From assembly GCF_001262505.1 (NCBI RefSeq), contig NZ_KQ410728.1:124001-188000 (forward strand): 64,000 nt of DNA. Reading direction: 5' to 3'. Source of the stretch: Shinella sp. SUS2 (GTDB lineage: Bacteria; Pseudomonadota; Alphaproteobacteria; Rhizobiales; Rhizobiaceae). Each line of letters starts with the position of its first letter. The first letter of the stretch is position 1. This document shows, piece by piece, positions 39,056 to 47,549 of the stretch. Below the pieces are notes generated by a model. That model did not search any database, was not told the DNA's origin, and saw only the letters and a program-made list of their open reading frames with translations. The position numbers were made by a program, and so were the translations under genes.

Positions 39056-39224
39056 GCGCCGGCATGTGCGTTCACGAAGTGCTGAAGTCAAGGGGGAGGG
39101 ACAAATCATCGCTGCGGGTGTATGATTCCACCCCTTCAATGCCAATCACGGCCCGTCGTGCTGGCGGACGATTGCCCTCCACGCGCGTGCCGAGACGGTC
39201 TCGAACCGGCAAGGAGGAATTGTC

Positions 39225-40028
39225 ATGACGACATTTCATGTGATGGCAGGCCACGACGCGATGGTGGCGCACCCGGCGATCCGGCGGATCGGCATGTCCG
39301 ATGTGATGGATGCGCTTCGCCTCGGCTTCGACGATTTTCGCGCCAAGCCGTCCCACTACGTCTTTCTCAGCCTCATCTATCCGATCGCGGGCGTTGTGCT
39401 CGTCACCTGGAGTTCCGGCGCCAACATGCTGCCGCTGATCTTTCCGCTGGTGGCCGGTTTCGCACTGCTCGGCCCGTTCTTCGCGATCGGCCTCTATGAG
39501 ATCAGCCGGCGGCGCGAGCGGTGCATGGACACCTCCTGGCGCCATGCGCTGGAGGTGCGCAACTCGCCGGCCCTGCCATCCATCCTCGCCGTCGGCGCCA
39601 TGCTGATGTCGCTGTTCATCGCCTGGCTGGTCTTTGCGCAGGTGCTCTATACCAGCCTGTTCGGGCCGGAACCGCCGCAGTCGCTGGCCCTGTTCCTTGC
39701 CTCGGTCTTCGGCTCGGAGAACGGGTTGCTGCTGATGCTCGCCGGCAATGCCATCGGTTTCTGCTTCGCGCTCGTGGTGCTGGCGACGACCGTGATCGCC
39801 TTTCCCATGCTGCTCGACCGGGACGTCGGCGCCGTGGCAGCGATCGAGACCTCGCTGCGCGCCACATTGGTGAACCCGGTGCCGATCGCCTGCTGGGGCC
39901 TGATCGTTGCCGCGCTGCTGATCGTCGGCTCCATCCCGGTCTTCGTCGGCCTCGCCGTGATCATGCCGATCCTCGGCCATGCCACCTGGCATCTCTATCG
40001 CAAGATCGTCGTCGACGAGCGACGCTGA
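39225..40028 (+). CDS. DUF2189 integral membrane protein
   Basis: 267 aa with six or so hydrophobic segments. IGMSDVMDALRLGFDDFRAKPSHYVFLSLIYPIAG is the family start, then LLGPFFAIGLYEISRRRE, and AFPMLLDRDVGAVAAIETSLRAT between later helices. The family occurs in many alphaproteobacteria, sometimes near cytochrome oxidase genes; function unknown. ATG follows AAGGAGG. Divergent from the hydrolase gene across 169 nt with no other feature seen. Confidence 0.85.
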   Translation: MTTFHVMAGHDAMVAHPAIRRIGMSDVMDALRLGFDDFRAKPSHYVFLSLIYPIAGVVLVTWSSGANMLPLIFPLVAGFALLGPFFAIGLYEISRRRERCMDTSWRHALEVRNSPALPSILAVGAMLMSLFIAWLVFAQVLYTSLFGPEPPQSLALFLASVFGSENGLLLMLAGNAIGFCFALVVLATTVIAFPMLLDRDVGAVAAIETSLRATLVNPVPIACWGLIVAALLIVGSIPVFVGLAVIMPILGHATWHLYRKIVVDERR

Positions 40029-40086
40029 CGCGGTTTTGCGGGCGGCACGCGCCGGGAGGAGAGTGCAAGGCCGCCCGTCAGAGGGG

Positions 40087-40113
40087 AGCGATGGCGCCAT
40101 TGGCGCCATCGCT
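40087..40113. terminator. Near-perfect 27-nt palindrome between convergent genes
   Basis: AGCGATGGCGCCA and TGGCGCCATCGCT meet at a single central T; as RNA it folds into an 11-bp stem with a 5-nt loop. GCTGTTTCC follows on the plus strand. It probably ends the DUF2189 transcript and perhaps the convergent one. Confidence 0.6.
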
Positions 40114-40124
40114 GTTTCCGGCGG

Positions 40125-40361
40125 TCATTTGGTCAGCGGATAGCATTTGTCGGTGGAAAACGCGCCGTCCTTGAAGCCGATCTGGCAAATGACGACCGTG
40201 TCGTCCTTCTCCAGAAAGACCGCATAACTTTCGGCGATCGGCGATACGTTGATGATGTCGTAGCCGGCGGTCAGAAGGTCGATGACGGATTGCGGTGTTT
40301 GTGCTTGCGCCGTTCCGGCAAACAAGGCCGTGGCGAGAAGCGCGGCAGCAGGAAACCTCAT
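40125..40361 (-). CDS. Small secreted protein of unknown function
   Basis: 78 aa. The signal peptide MRFPAAALLATALFAGTAQAQ cleaves likely after AQA, leaving about 58 residues with SVIDLLTAGYDIINVSPIAESYAVFLEKDDTVVICQIGFK. Two Cys (VICQIG, DKCYPL) could form a disulfide. No family named. It stands alone between DUF2189 and purB, 100 nt downstream of the purB stop region on the same strand. Confidence 0.72.
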   Translation of the reverse strand: MRFPAAALLATALFAGTAQAQTPQSVIDLLTAGYDIINVSPIAESYAVFLEKDDTVVICQIGFKDGAFSTDKCYPLTK

Positions 40362-40461
40362 GTTCAGCCCCCAGGATGGCGTGCGTCATTGCACGCAAGG
40401 GAAGTCTAATACAGAGGGACCGGCCGGCGAAGAGGCTTCGCCGGCCGACTTCGGCAAACGG

Positions 40462-41769
40462 TTACACGGTGCCGAAAACGCGGCGGAAGATCGTGTCGAC
40501 GTGCTTCGTGTGGTAACCGAGATCGAATTTTTCGCGGATCTGCTCCTCCGAGAGCGCGGCGCGCACCTCGGCATCGGCCAGAAGCTCCTCCAGGAAATCC
40601 TTGCCCTGTTCCCAGACCTTCATCGCATTGCGCTGCACGAGGCGATAGGAATCTTCGCGCGAAACGCCGGCTTGCGTAAGGGCAAGCAGAACGCGCTGCG
40701 AGTGAACGAGGCCACGGAACTTGTTGAGATTCTTCAGCATGTTGTCCGGGTAGATCACCAGCTTCTCGATGACGCCGGCAAGCCGGTTCAGCGCGAAGTC
40801 CAAGGTGATCGTCGTATCGGGGCCGATGCCGCGCTCGACGCTGGAGTGGGAAATGTCGCGCTCGTGCCAGAGCGCCACATTCTCCATGGCGGGGGTGACG
40901 GCCATGCGCACGAGACGGGCAAGGCCCGTCAGGTTTTCCGTCAGCACCGGGTTGCGCTTGTGCGGCATGGCGGACGAGCCCTTCTGGCCCGGCGAGAAGA
41001 ACTCTTCCGCCTCCAGCACTTCCGTGCGCTGCATGTGGCGGATCTCGATGGCGACGTTCTCGATGGACGAGGCGATGACGCCGAGCGTGGCGAAGAACAT
41101 GGCGTGGCGGTCGCGCGGGATGACCTGCGTGGAGACCGGCTCCGGCGTCAGGCCCAGCTTGACGCAGACATGTTCCTCGACGCGCGGATCGATGTTGGCG
41201 AAGGTGCCGACGGCACCGGAGATCGCACCGGTAGCGATTTCCGCGCGGGCGGCAACGAGGCGGGCGCGGTTGCGGTCCATCTCGGCATAGAAGCGCGCGA
41301 GTGTCAGGCCCATCGTCGTCGGCTCGGCGTGGATGCCATGGCTGCGGCCGATGCGGATCGTATCCTTGTGTTCGAAGGCGCGCGTCTTCAGCGCCGCAAG
41401 AACACGGTCCATGTCGGCGAGAAGGATGTCGGCGGCGCGCACGAGCTGGATGTTGAAGGTTGTGTCGAGCACGTCGGAGGAGGTCATGCCCTGGTGCACG
41501 AAGCGGCTGTCCGGGCCGACGAACTCGGCAAGGTGCGTCAGGAAGGCGATGACGTCATGCTTGGTGACGGCCTCGATCTCGTCGATGCGGGCGACGTCGA
41601 ATTCGGCCTTTCCGCCCTTTTCCCAGATCGTTTCGGCCGCCGATTTCGGGATGACGCCGAGCTCGGCGAGCGCATCGCAGGCATAGGCTTCGATTTCGAA
41701 CCAGATGCGGAACTTCGTTTCGGGCGACCAGATGGCGACCATGTCCGGTCGGGAATAGCGAGGGATCAT
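40462..41769 (-). CDS. purB: Adenylosuccinate lyase
   Basis: Cleaves SAICAR to AICAR and adenylosuccinate to AMP. 435 aa. Fumarase-superfamily signature GQKGSSAMPHKRNPVLTENL; also VHQGMTSSDVLDTT, GRSHGIHAEPTTMG and WHERDISHSSVERG. ATG at 41769. It is last in a minus-strand run that begins with the substrate-binding protein at 45.9 kb, 64 nt after the membrane-protein gene, so it may also have its own promoter. Confidence 0.98.
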   Translation of the reverse strand: MIPRYSRPDMVAIWSPETKFRIWFEIEAYACDALAELGVIPKSAAETIWEKGGKAEFDVARIDEIEAVTKHDVIAFLTHLAEFVGPDSRFVHQGMTSSDVLDTTFNIQLVRAADILLADMDRVLAALKTRAFEHKDTIRIGRSHGIHAEPTTMGLTLARFYAEMDRNRARLVAARAEIATGAISGAVGTFANIDPRVEEHVCVKLGLTPEPVSTQVIPRDRHAMFFATLGVIASSIENVAIEIRHMQRTEVLEAEEFFSPGQKGSSAMPHKRNPVLTENLTGLARLVRMAVTPAMENVALWHERDISHSSVERGIGPDTTITLDFALNRLAGVIEKLVIYPDNMLKNLNKFRGLVHSQRVLLALTQAGVSREDSYRLVQRNAMKVWEQGKDFLEELLADAEVRAALSEEQIREKFDLGYHTKHVDTIFRRVFGTV

Positions 41770-41833
41770 CGGCTCTAGGCTTTCCTTGGGAGGGTGGGAA
41801 TTGCCGCCGCTTTAGCAAAGATGGCCGGCAAGC

Positions 41834-42364
41834 TCAACGTTTGGATCGGGAGAGCCACAGGCTGGCGCCTACAACGACCGGCAATCCGACCGGCAGATAG
41901 AGGCTGAGGCCCATGACGAGAAACTGGTAGACTGCCCCGGCTATAGTGAAGATGAACTGGTAGAGCCAGATGCGCGTGCCGGGCGGGTGGTGCCATTGCG
42001 CGTAGAACAGCCGGTAGTCCAGGGCGAAGAAAAAGGCCGTCACGGCGATGGTGCCGAGGCTGAGCAGTGCGAAATGGGCGGCAAAACGGGTTTCGAACGG
42101 CCGGTGGCGGGTGAGGACACGGGCCACCGGCAGGGCGATGGGCCAAGCGGCAAGGCCTCCCGCGAAATAGATCGCGAGGATGCGCAGAAGCTGGAAGTTT
42201 TCCGCGCGGCCCTGCAGCGTCAGCGAGACAACGGCACAGGCCGCCATCAGCGCGCCCCAGCCAAGGGCGCCGCCGAGAAGGACCGGCAACGGCGGGAAGA
42301 TCGGCGCGGACGGTTTCAGCCTCGCAGCGCCCGTGTCATCCCGTGCCGCCGCGGCCAGCTCCAC
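41834..42364 (-). CDS. Membrane protein of unknown function
   Basis: 176 aa, four probable membrane helices (LLGGALGWGALMAACAVVSL; ILAIYFAGGLAAWPIALPVA; FALLSLGTIAVTAFFFAL; then a long segment FIFTIAGAVYQFLVMGLSLYLPVGLPVVVGASLWL). The loop YRLFYAQWHHPPGTRIW sits before the last segment. No family recognised. It starts 2 nt after the DUF2259 gene, so the two are likely cotranslated. Confidence 0.78.
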   Translation of the reverse strand: MELAAAARDDTGAARLKPSAPIFPPLPVLLGGALGWGALMAACAVVSLTLQGRAENFQLLRILAIYFAGGLAAWPIALPVARVLTRHRPFETRFAAHFALLSLGTIAVTAFFFALDYRLFYAQWHHPPGTRIWLYQFIFTIAGAVYQFLVMGLSLYLPVGLPVVVGASLWLSRSKR

Positions 42365-42366
42365 GA

Positions 42367-43101
42367 TCAGGGCCGGAAGGGCACGGCGATCCAGCGGCCG
42401 TCAGCGCCCTCGAAACCGAAGCTGCGCACCAGAACGAGCGCGACGTGGACCGGGTCGCCATCGAGCGGATTGAAGGTGAGCGCGCCGGAAACCTGGTAGG
42501 AGAGCGGGCAGGCGCGGCTGTCGGGTATCCGCGTATCCTTGTGCACAACCGTGTCGGCCGTCTCGCCATCACGCTTGACGAGCTTCAGGCGAAACCCCTT
42601 GCCGCCGTCCGGCGTGATGTCGCGGCATTTGTCGGAGAGCGCCAGCGGGATATCCTCCAGCGCAAGGGCGAAACTGCCGCCCGGCGTCGGTTCGACCGCA
42701 TATTGCAGATATTCGATACGGTTGCGGTCAGCGCCGACTTCTCCCATCGGGTTGAAGGCGGCCAGAACGCCGGGATTGGAGAGCACCTTGTGCGTCTCGA
42801 TCAGTGCCTTGGCCTTGTCGCGGCTTTGCGCGCGCACCGTGGCGATGTCGGCCGCCTCGTCGTCGATGCGCACGCGGATCGGTGTGCCCGAGAGATAGGC
42901 GTCCTTCGCCGTGTCGATGAAATAGACGTTGGAATAGGGAAAGCCGGAGCCGTCCTGGACGCCGAATTCCTCGAAGGCGTAGACCTTGCCGTCAGGCGAA
43001 AAGCCGAGCGACTGGAAGGTCGAGAAGTCGCCGGCGGTGGCCGCCGTCGCTGCCAGCAGGCAGGCTGCAAGCGCGCCTGCCGCTTTCCGGAAAATCGTCA
43101 C
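42367..43101 (-). CDS. DUF2259 secreted protein
   Basis: 244 aa. Signal peptide [24 protein letters not shown], then [41 protein letters not shown], the DUF2259 start. The C-terminal half has a Cys pair ([20 protein letters not shown]). Periplasmic; function unknown. Its start overlaps the rpe stop by 4 nt (ATGA, 43101-43098), and it is followed 2 nt later by the membrane-protein gene, so the two may act together at the envelope. Confidence 0.85.
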   Translation of the reverse strand: MTIFRKAAGALAACLLAATAATAGDFSTFQSLGFSPDGKVYAFEEFGVQDGSGFPYSNVYFIDTAKDAYLSGTPIRVRIDDEAADIATVRAQSRDKAKALIETHKVLSNPGVLAAFNPMGEVGADRNRIEYLQYAVEPTPGGSFALALEDIPLALSDKCRDITPDGGKGFRLKLVKRDGETADTVVHKDTRIPDSRACPLSYQVSGALTFNPLDGDPVHVALVLVRSFGFEGADGRWIAVPFRP

Positions 43102-43775
43102 GCCCGCGCTCCCTCCGCATTGCCGCGCAAAGTGTCGATGGTTTTGCGATAGGCGTCAACATGACCGCCGCTGAAGATGGCCGAGCCCGCGACGAAGACA
43201 TTCGCGCCGGCAGCGGCCGGCATTGCAATCGTATCGACCGCAATGCCGCCGTCGACCTGGATGTCGATCGGCCGGTCGCCAACCATTTTCCGCACGCGGC
43301 GCAGCTTTTCCTGCATGGCGGGAATGAACTTCTGGCCGCCGAATCCGGGGTTGACCGTCATGACGAGGATGAGGTCGATCTTGTCGAGCAGGTAGTCCAG
43401 CACGCTTTCCGAGGTGGCCGGATTGATCGAAACGCCCGCACGCTTGCCGAGCGCGCGGATCGCCTGCAGCGAGCGGTCGAGATGGGGACCGGCCTCGGCA
43501 TGCACGGTGATGCCGTCGCAGCCGGCCTTCGCGAAGGCTTCCAGATAGGGGTCGGCGGGTGCGATCATCAGGTGGCAGTCGAAGAAGGCGTCGGTGTGCG
43601 GGCGCAGCGCCTTGATGACGTCGGGGCCGAAGGAGATGTTCGGCACGAAATGGCCGTCCATGATGTCGAGGTGGATCCAGTCCGCCCCGGCCGCAACGAC
43701 GTCGCGCACTTCCTGGCCGAGTTTCGCATAGTCGGCGGCGAGGATGGAGGGCGCGATCCGGATGGGAAGGGTCAT
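43098..43775 (-). CDS. rpe: Ribulose-phosphate 3-epimerase
   Basis: Interconverts ribulose-5-P and xylulose-5-P in the pentose phosphate pathway. 225 aa. Motifs: [36 protein letters not shown] (metal-binding [12 protein letters not shown]), [43 protein letters not shown] and [11 protein letters not shown] at 43775 fits the family start. It lies 69 nt downstream of the S58 peptidase gene and overlaps the DUF2259 gene by 4 nt. Confidence 0.98.
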   Translation of the reverse strand: MTLPIRIAPSILAADYAKLGQEVRDVVAAGADWIHLDIMDGHFVPNISFGPDVIKALRPHTDAFFDCHLMIAPADPYLEAFAKAGCDGITVHAEAGPHLDRSLQAIRALGKRAGVSINPATSESVLDYLLDKIDLILVMTVNPGFGGQKFIPAMQEKLRRVRKMVGDRPIDIQVDGGIAVDTIAMPAAAGANVFVAGSAIFSGGHVDAYRKTIDTLRGNAEGARA

Positions 43776-43844
43776 GTCAGGCTCCGTGAGCAAGGAATTT
43801 TGGCGTCGCCATACCACTCCCGGCAGGGGCGAACAACGGTTGAA

Positions 43845-44849
43845 TTACCGCAGGGCCCAGCTTGGCAGCGCGTCGCCGGGCATCGGCGTCGCATCGTGCA
43901 CGCCGCGGGCGATGGCGCGCGCCATGGTGGCGGCAGCGGCGGCGCAGAGCGTGATGAAGTCCTCCGGTGCCGGCCGGCGGCCGCTCCCGCCGGTCGCAAG
44001 CGCGAAGACGAGGTCGCCGTCGAGCGGCGTATGGGCCGGCCAGAGGGCGCGGGCAAAACCGTCATGCGCGGCAATCGCCAGCCGCTTCGCCTCGGCCTTG
44101 TTAAGGACCGCATCGGTGGCGATGACGGCGATCGTCGTGTTCTCGGTGCCGGTCGGCCGCCGGGACAGCTTCGTGCGCGGCGTGCGGGCTTCGGGCGGGA
44201 AGGGGAAGGGCAGGCCGAGACCGCCGAATTCGTTCGCCTCCTCGAAGGGCGCTGCCCAGAAATGCCGCGTATCGCCGACGGTGGCGGAGCCGAGCGCATT
44301 GACCGCCACGAGCGCGCCGATCGTGAAGCCGCCCTCGACCACACTGGAGGCGGTGCCGAGCCCGCCCTTGTAGGTTGCCGTCAGCGCGCCGGTGCCGGCA
44401 CCCACGCTACCGGTGGCAAAATCCGCTCCCGCCCCGGCAAGCGCCGCATAACCGAGTTCGCGATAGGGCGGGTAGCGCCCCCAATCCTTGTCGCCGCCGT
44501 TCATCAGGTCGAAGAGGATGGCGGCCGGGACGATCGGCACGCGGTGGGGGCCGACGGCAAAGCCGCGCCCCATTTCGCGAAGGCCGGCCTGAACGCCCGA
44601 TGCCGCATCGAGCCCGAAGGCCGAGCCGCCGGACAGGACCAGCGCGTCGACGGTCTCGACGGTGTTGTGCGGCTCGAGAAGATCCGTCTCGCGCGTGCCC
44701 GGCGCGCCGCCCAGCACCTGCACGGCAGCCGTCGCCGGTTCGGTGCAGAGGACGACGGTGACGCCGGAACGAAGGCGATGGTCCGTGGCGTTGCCGACCG
44801 TGAGCCCGGCGACGTCCGTCAAACGGTTGTTCGGGCCGGGCCGCATCAT
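43845..44849 (-). CDS. P1/S58-family peptidase (DmpA/BapA-like N-terminal nucleophile hydrolase)
   Basis: 334 aa. The family start PGPNNRLTDVAGLTVGNAT is present, with ALVLSGGSAFGLDAASGVQ and the autoprocessing region VGAGTGALTATYKGGLGTASSV. By family precedent the chain cleaves before the residue after GLG, making Thr166 the likely N-terminal nucleophile. Members are aminopeptidases or beta-peptidyl hydrolases; the substrate here is unknown. No signal peptide, so cytosolic. The start overlaps the stop of the substrate-binding protein gene by 4 nt. Confidence 0.9.
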   Translation of the reverse strand: MMRPGPNNRLTDVAGLTVGNATDHRLRSGVTVVLCTEPATAAVQVLGGAPGTRETDLLEPHNTVETVDALVLSGGSAFGLDAASGVQAGLREMGRGFAVGPHRVPIVPAAILFDLMNGGDKDWGRYPPYRELGYAALAGAGADFATGSVGAGTGALTATYKGGLGTASSVVEGGFTIGALVAVNALGSATVGDTRHFWAAPFEEANEFGGLGLPFPFPPEARTPRTKLSRRPTGTENTTIAVIATDAVLNKAEAKRLAIAAHDGFARALWPAHTPLDGDLVFALATGGSGRRPAPEDFITLCAAAAATMARAIARGVHDATPMPGDALPSWALR

Positions 44850-45922
44850 TCGCTCTCCGGCGCCGCCTCGGCCGGCATGAAGGCGCCGGCGCGCCAGACG
44901 AGCAGGCGATAGGGATTTTCGCGCAGTTCATGGTCGGCGCCAAAGGCGACCGTGCCGAGCGCCGTGGGGAAAGGCTCGCCGGAAAGCGCCGTTGCCAGAT
45001 CGCCCCCCCGGCTCGCTGCCGTCGCAAGGACGGTGACGGCGGCATGGGCCGGCAGCACGTAGCCTTCTGCAAAAATGTTCTTTTCCTTCATCGCCGCCGC
45101 GATGGCTTCGCCTTCCGGCAAGGCCTGGTAATCCGGCAGCGCGATCGCCTCGACGCCATCGGTCATCGGCACGAGCGGATCGGCGCCCAGAAGGGCTTCG
45201 CCGCCGATAAGTGTCAGCGCCACCTTTTCCGCCCTGGCATCGCGCGCGATCACCGCGATATCCGTCCGGTCGCCGCCGACGAAGACGCGGGTAACCCCCG
45301 TCTGGGCGAGACGACGAACGAGGGTAAGCTGCTGTTCCTGTGCCGGGCGGTAGGTATCGACGAAGGCGGCCTTCATGCCGACCTCCTCCAGCCGCAGCCG
45401 GATCGTCTCGACCAGTTCGCGGGCATGGATCGTGCCGTCGTCGATGAGCGCGAACGGCTCGGCCTTCCAATCCCTGACGATGACCTCCACCGCCTTGTCG
45501 GCCTCCGCCTTCGGCCCCGGGGCGAGGCGGAAGAGCGGCCATTTCTTCTTCAGCGCATCCTCCATGAGGATGCCCGAGCGCACGGAAAGCGTGATTGCCG
45601 GCACCTTCGCCTCGGCAAGGGCGGGCAGGGCGGCTGCAAGCCCTTCCGTGCAAAGAAAGCCGACAGCGGCGACAGCGTCTGCCGCAAGGATCGCCTTGCC
45701 GATCGCCGCGCCGTCGCTCTCGTCGCAGGCCTCGGGAATATCCACCACCGTGTCGCCGTTCGCCTGTGCGGCGAAGCGGGCGCCGTCGCGCACCTGTTGG
45801 CCGAGAATGGCGAGCGGTCCTTCCGTCGGCGCGACCACGGCAAAGGTGAGGCCTGCCGCTGCCGCGGGAGAGGCGGCAAGCACCGAGGCGCCGAGCAGGC
45901 AGGCTAGGAAAGCGGCTCTCAT
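44846..45922 (-). CDS. Periplasmic branched-chain-amino-acid-type (LivJ-like) binding protein
   Basis: 358 aa. Signal peptide MRAAFLACLLGASVLAASPAAAAG, then LTFAVVAPTEGPLAILGQQVRDGARFAAQ, the usual opening of type I periplasmic binding proteins; FALIDDGTIHARELVETIRLRLEEVGMK and GVTRVFVGGDRTDIAVIARDAR continue the two-lobe pattern. No permease or ATPase gene is adjacent, so the partner transporter, if any, is elsewhere. ATG at 45922 preferred; a GTG at 45940 adds six residues. First gene of the run to purB; overlaps the peptidase gene by 4 nt. Confidence 0.85.
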   Translation of the reverse strand: MRAAFLACLLGASVLAASPAAAAGLTFAVVAPTEGPLAILGQQVRDGARFAAQANGDTVVDIPEACDESDGAAIGKAILAADAVAAVGFLCTEGLAAALPALAEAKVPAITLSVRSGILMEDALKKKWPLFRLAPGPKAEADKAVEVIVRDWKAEPFALIDDGTIHARELVETIRLRLEEVGMKAAFVDTYRPAQEQQLTLVRRLAQTGVTRVFVGGDRTDIAVIARDARAEKVALTLIGGEALLGADPLVPMTDGVEAIALPDYQALPEGEAIAAAMKEKNIFAEGYVLPAHAAVTVLATAASRGGDLATALSGEPFPTALGTVAFGADHELRENPYRLLVWRAGAFMPAEAAPESE

Positions 45923-46094
45923 TCTCAATCCATCGATCACGATGACGCTCTTTGTAAGGAACGGGCCGGCAGCGTCAAAGAGAAATATCGATGCAGGGAG
46001 CGGCCTTGTCTCTGATGGGACAGGAAAATTCGAGAACGGGGCTTACATTTTTCTTCACTTTCGCCATGTATCACCTGTGGTGAAGGAGAATGCC

Positions 46095-46592
46095 GTGTTG
46101 GACAGATTGATGCTGGACCCGTCGCTCTACCGTGATGCGATGAGCCGCTATGCCGGCCATGTGCAGATCGTGACGACGGCACATGCGGGCGAAAAGCGCG
46201 GGGTGACGATCACCGCCGCCTGCTCGGTGTCGGACAGTCCGGCCATGGTGCTCGCCTGCGTCAACGCGTCCAATCCGAAGAACGCGATCTTTTCGAAGAG
46301 CGGCAATTTTGCGCTCAACACGCTCTCGGCCGGTCAGGTCGATCTTGCCAACGCTTTTTCCGGTCGGGATCCGTCGCTGACATCCGAGCAGCGCTTTGCC
46401 ATGGGCAACTGGCAGGACCTGGTGACCGGTGCGCCCGTTCTGAAGGATGCGCTGGCCGCCTTCGATTGCCGGCTCGTCGAGCTCAAGGTCATGGCGACGC
46501 ATATGGTGCTGATCGGCGAGGTGATGGGCGTCTCCTTCGGGGAGCCCGGACAGGCCCTTCTCTATATGGACCGGGGCTACCACACGCTATAA
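46095..46592 (+). CDS. Flavin reductase-like (FMN-binding) protein
   Basis: 165 aa of the RutF/HpaC/DIM6-NTAB type. MSRYAGHVQIVTTAHAGEKRGVTITAACSVSDSPAMVLACVN is the flavin-binding half, then FALNTLSAGQVDLANAFSG, and DCRLVELKVMATHMVLIGEVMGV. It probably supplies reduced flavin to a monooxygenase or binds flavin as cofactor; the partner is not visible. GTG at 46095 is chosen for AAGGAG (46083-46088) with a 6-nt spacer. It lies 27 nt before the MoxR-type gene and may share its transcript. Confidence 0.87.
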   Translation: MLDRLMLDPSLYRDAMSRYAGHVQIVTTAHAGEKRGVTITAACSVSDSPAMVLACVNASNPKNAIFSKSGNFALNTLSAGQVDLANAFSGRDPSLTSEQRFAMGNWQDLVTGAPVLKDALAAFDCRLVELKVMATHMVLIGEVMGVSFGEPGQALLYMDRGYHTL

Positions 46593-46619
46593 GTTCGTTC
46601 TTCCAGACGGAGGAATGGC

Positions 46620-47546
46620 GTGGCCTATCAGCGCGGAAACATACCGCAATCCATCGACGATACCCTGGACATACTGGCGGCGGGCAACTATCTCGCCGGC
46701 CGTTCGCTGGCAACCGTGCTGTTTCTCGCGCTGCGCATGAAGCGACCGCTCTTCCTGGAGGGCGAGGCCGGCGTCGGCAAGACCGAGATCGCCAAGGTGC
46801 TCGCGGCCGCGCTCGACCGCCCGCTGATCCGCCTGCAATGCTACGAGGGCCTCGACATTTCCTCGGCGGTCTACGAGTGGAACTATCCGGCGCAGATGCT
46901 GGAGATCCGCCTTGCCGAAGCCGCCGGCACCACGGATCGCGGCCGCATCGAGGCCGATATCTTCTCCGAGCGCTATCTCATCCGCCGGCCTGTCCTGCAG
47001 GCGCTGTCCGCGCCGGATGGCCGGGCGCCGGTCTTCCTGATCGACGAGCTGGACCGCACAGACGAGGCCTTCGAGGCCTTCCTGCTCGAAGTGCTGTCCG
47101 ATTTTCAGGTGACGGTGCCCGAGCTCGGCACCATCCGTGCCGCAGAGCCGCCCATCGTCATCATCACGACGAACCGCACCCGCGAGGTGCACGATGCGCT
47201 GAAGCGCCGCTGTCTCTACCACTGGGTCGATTATCCCGCCGCCGTGCAGGAGCTGGAGATCATCCGTCGCAAGGTGCCGGGCTGCAACGCGGCGCTTTCG
47301 CGGGAGGTCGTCGCCTATGTGCAGAAGCTGCGCGGGCTCGATCTCTTCAAGAATCCGGGCGTCGCCGAAACGATCGACTGGGCGACGGCGCTTACCGAGC
47401 TCGACCGTGTCGCGCTCGACCCGGAAACCGTGTCCGACACGCTCGGGACCCTGCTTAAATACCAGGACGATATCGCCCGCATCGAGGGCGCGGAGGGGCG
47501 CAGGCTGCTGGACGGCGTGAAGGCCGATCTGGCGGCGGCGAACTGA
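46620..47546 (+). CDS. MoxR/CoxD-type AAA+ ATPase
   Basis: 308 aa. Walker A GEAGVGKT is at 48-55, Walker B VFLIDELDR, sensor 1 IVIITTNRTREVHDALKRRC, and the arginine-finger region follows. In CO-dehydrogenase loci CoxD partners the VWA protein CoxE to mature the Mo-Cu active site; the same pair occurs here, with coxE 3 nt downstream. The start is GTG at 46620 after GGAGG with a 6-nt spacer. Assignment to the CoxD branch rests on the neighbours. Confidence 0.9.
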   Translation: MAYQRGNIPQSIDDTLDILAAGNYLAGRSLATVLFLALRMKRPLFLEGEAGVGKTEIAKVLAAALDRPLIRLQCYEGLDISSAVYEWNYPAQMLEIRLAEAAGTTDRGRIEADIFSERYLIRRPVLQALSAPDGRAPVFLIDELDRTDEAFEAFLLEVLSDFQVTVPELGTIRAAEPPIVIITTNRTREVHDALKRRCLYHWVDYPAAVQELEIIRRKVPGCNAALSREVVAYVQKLRGLDLFKNPGVAETIDWATALTELDRVALDPETVSDTLGTLLKYQDDIARIEGAEGRRLLDGVKADLAAAN

Positions 47547-47549
47547 GCG

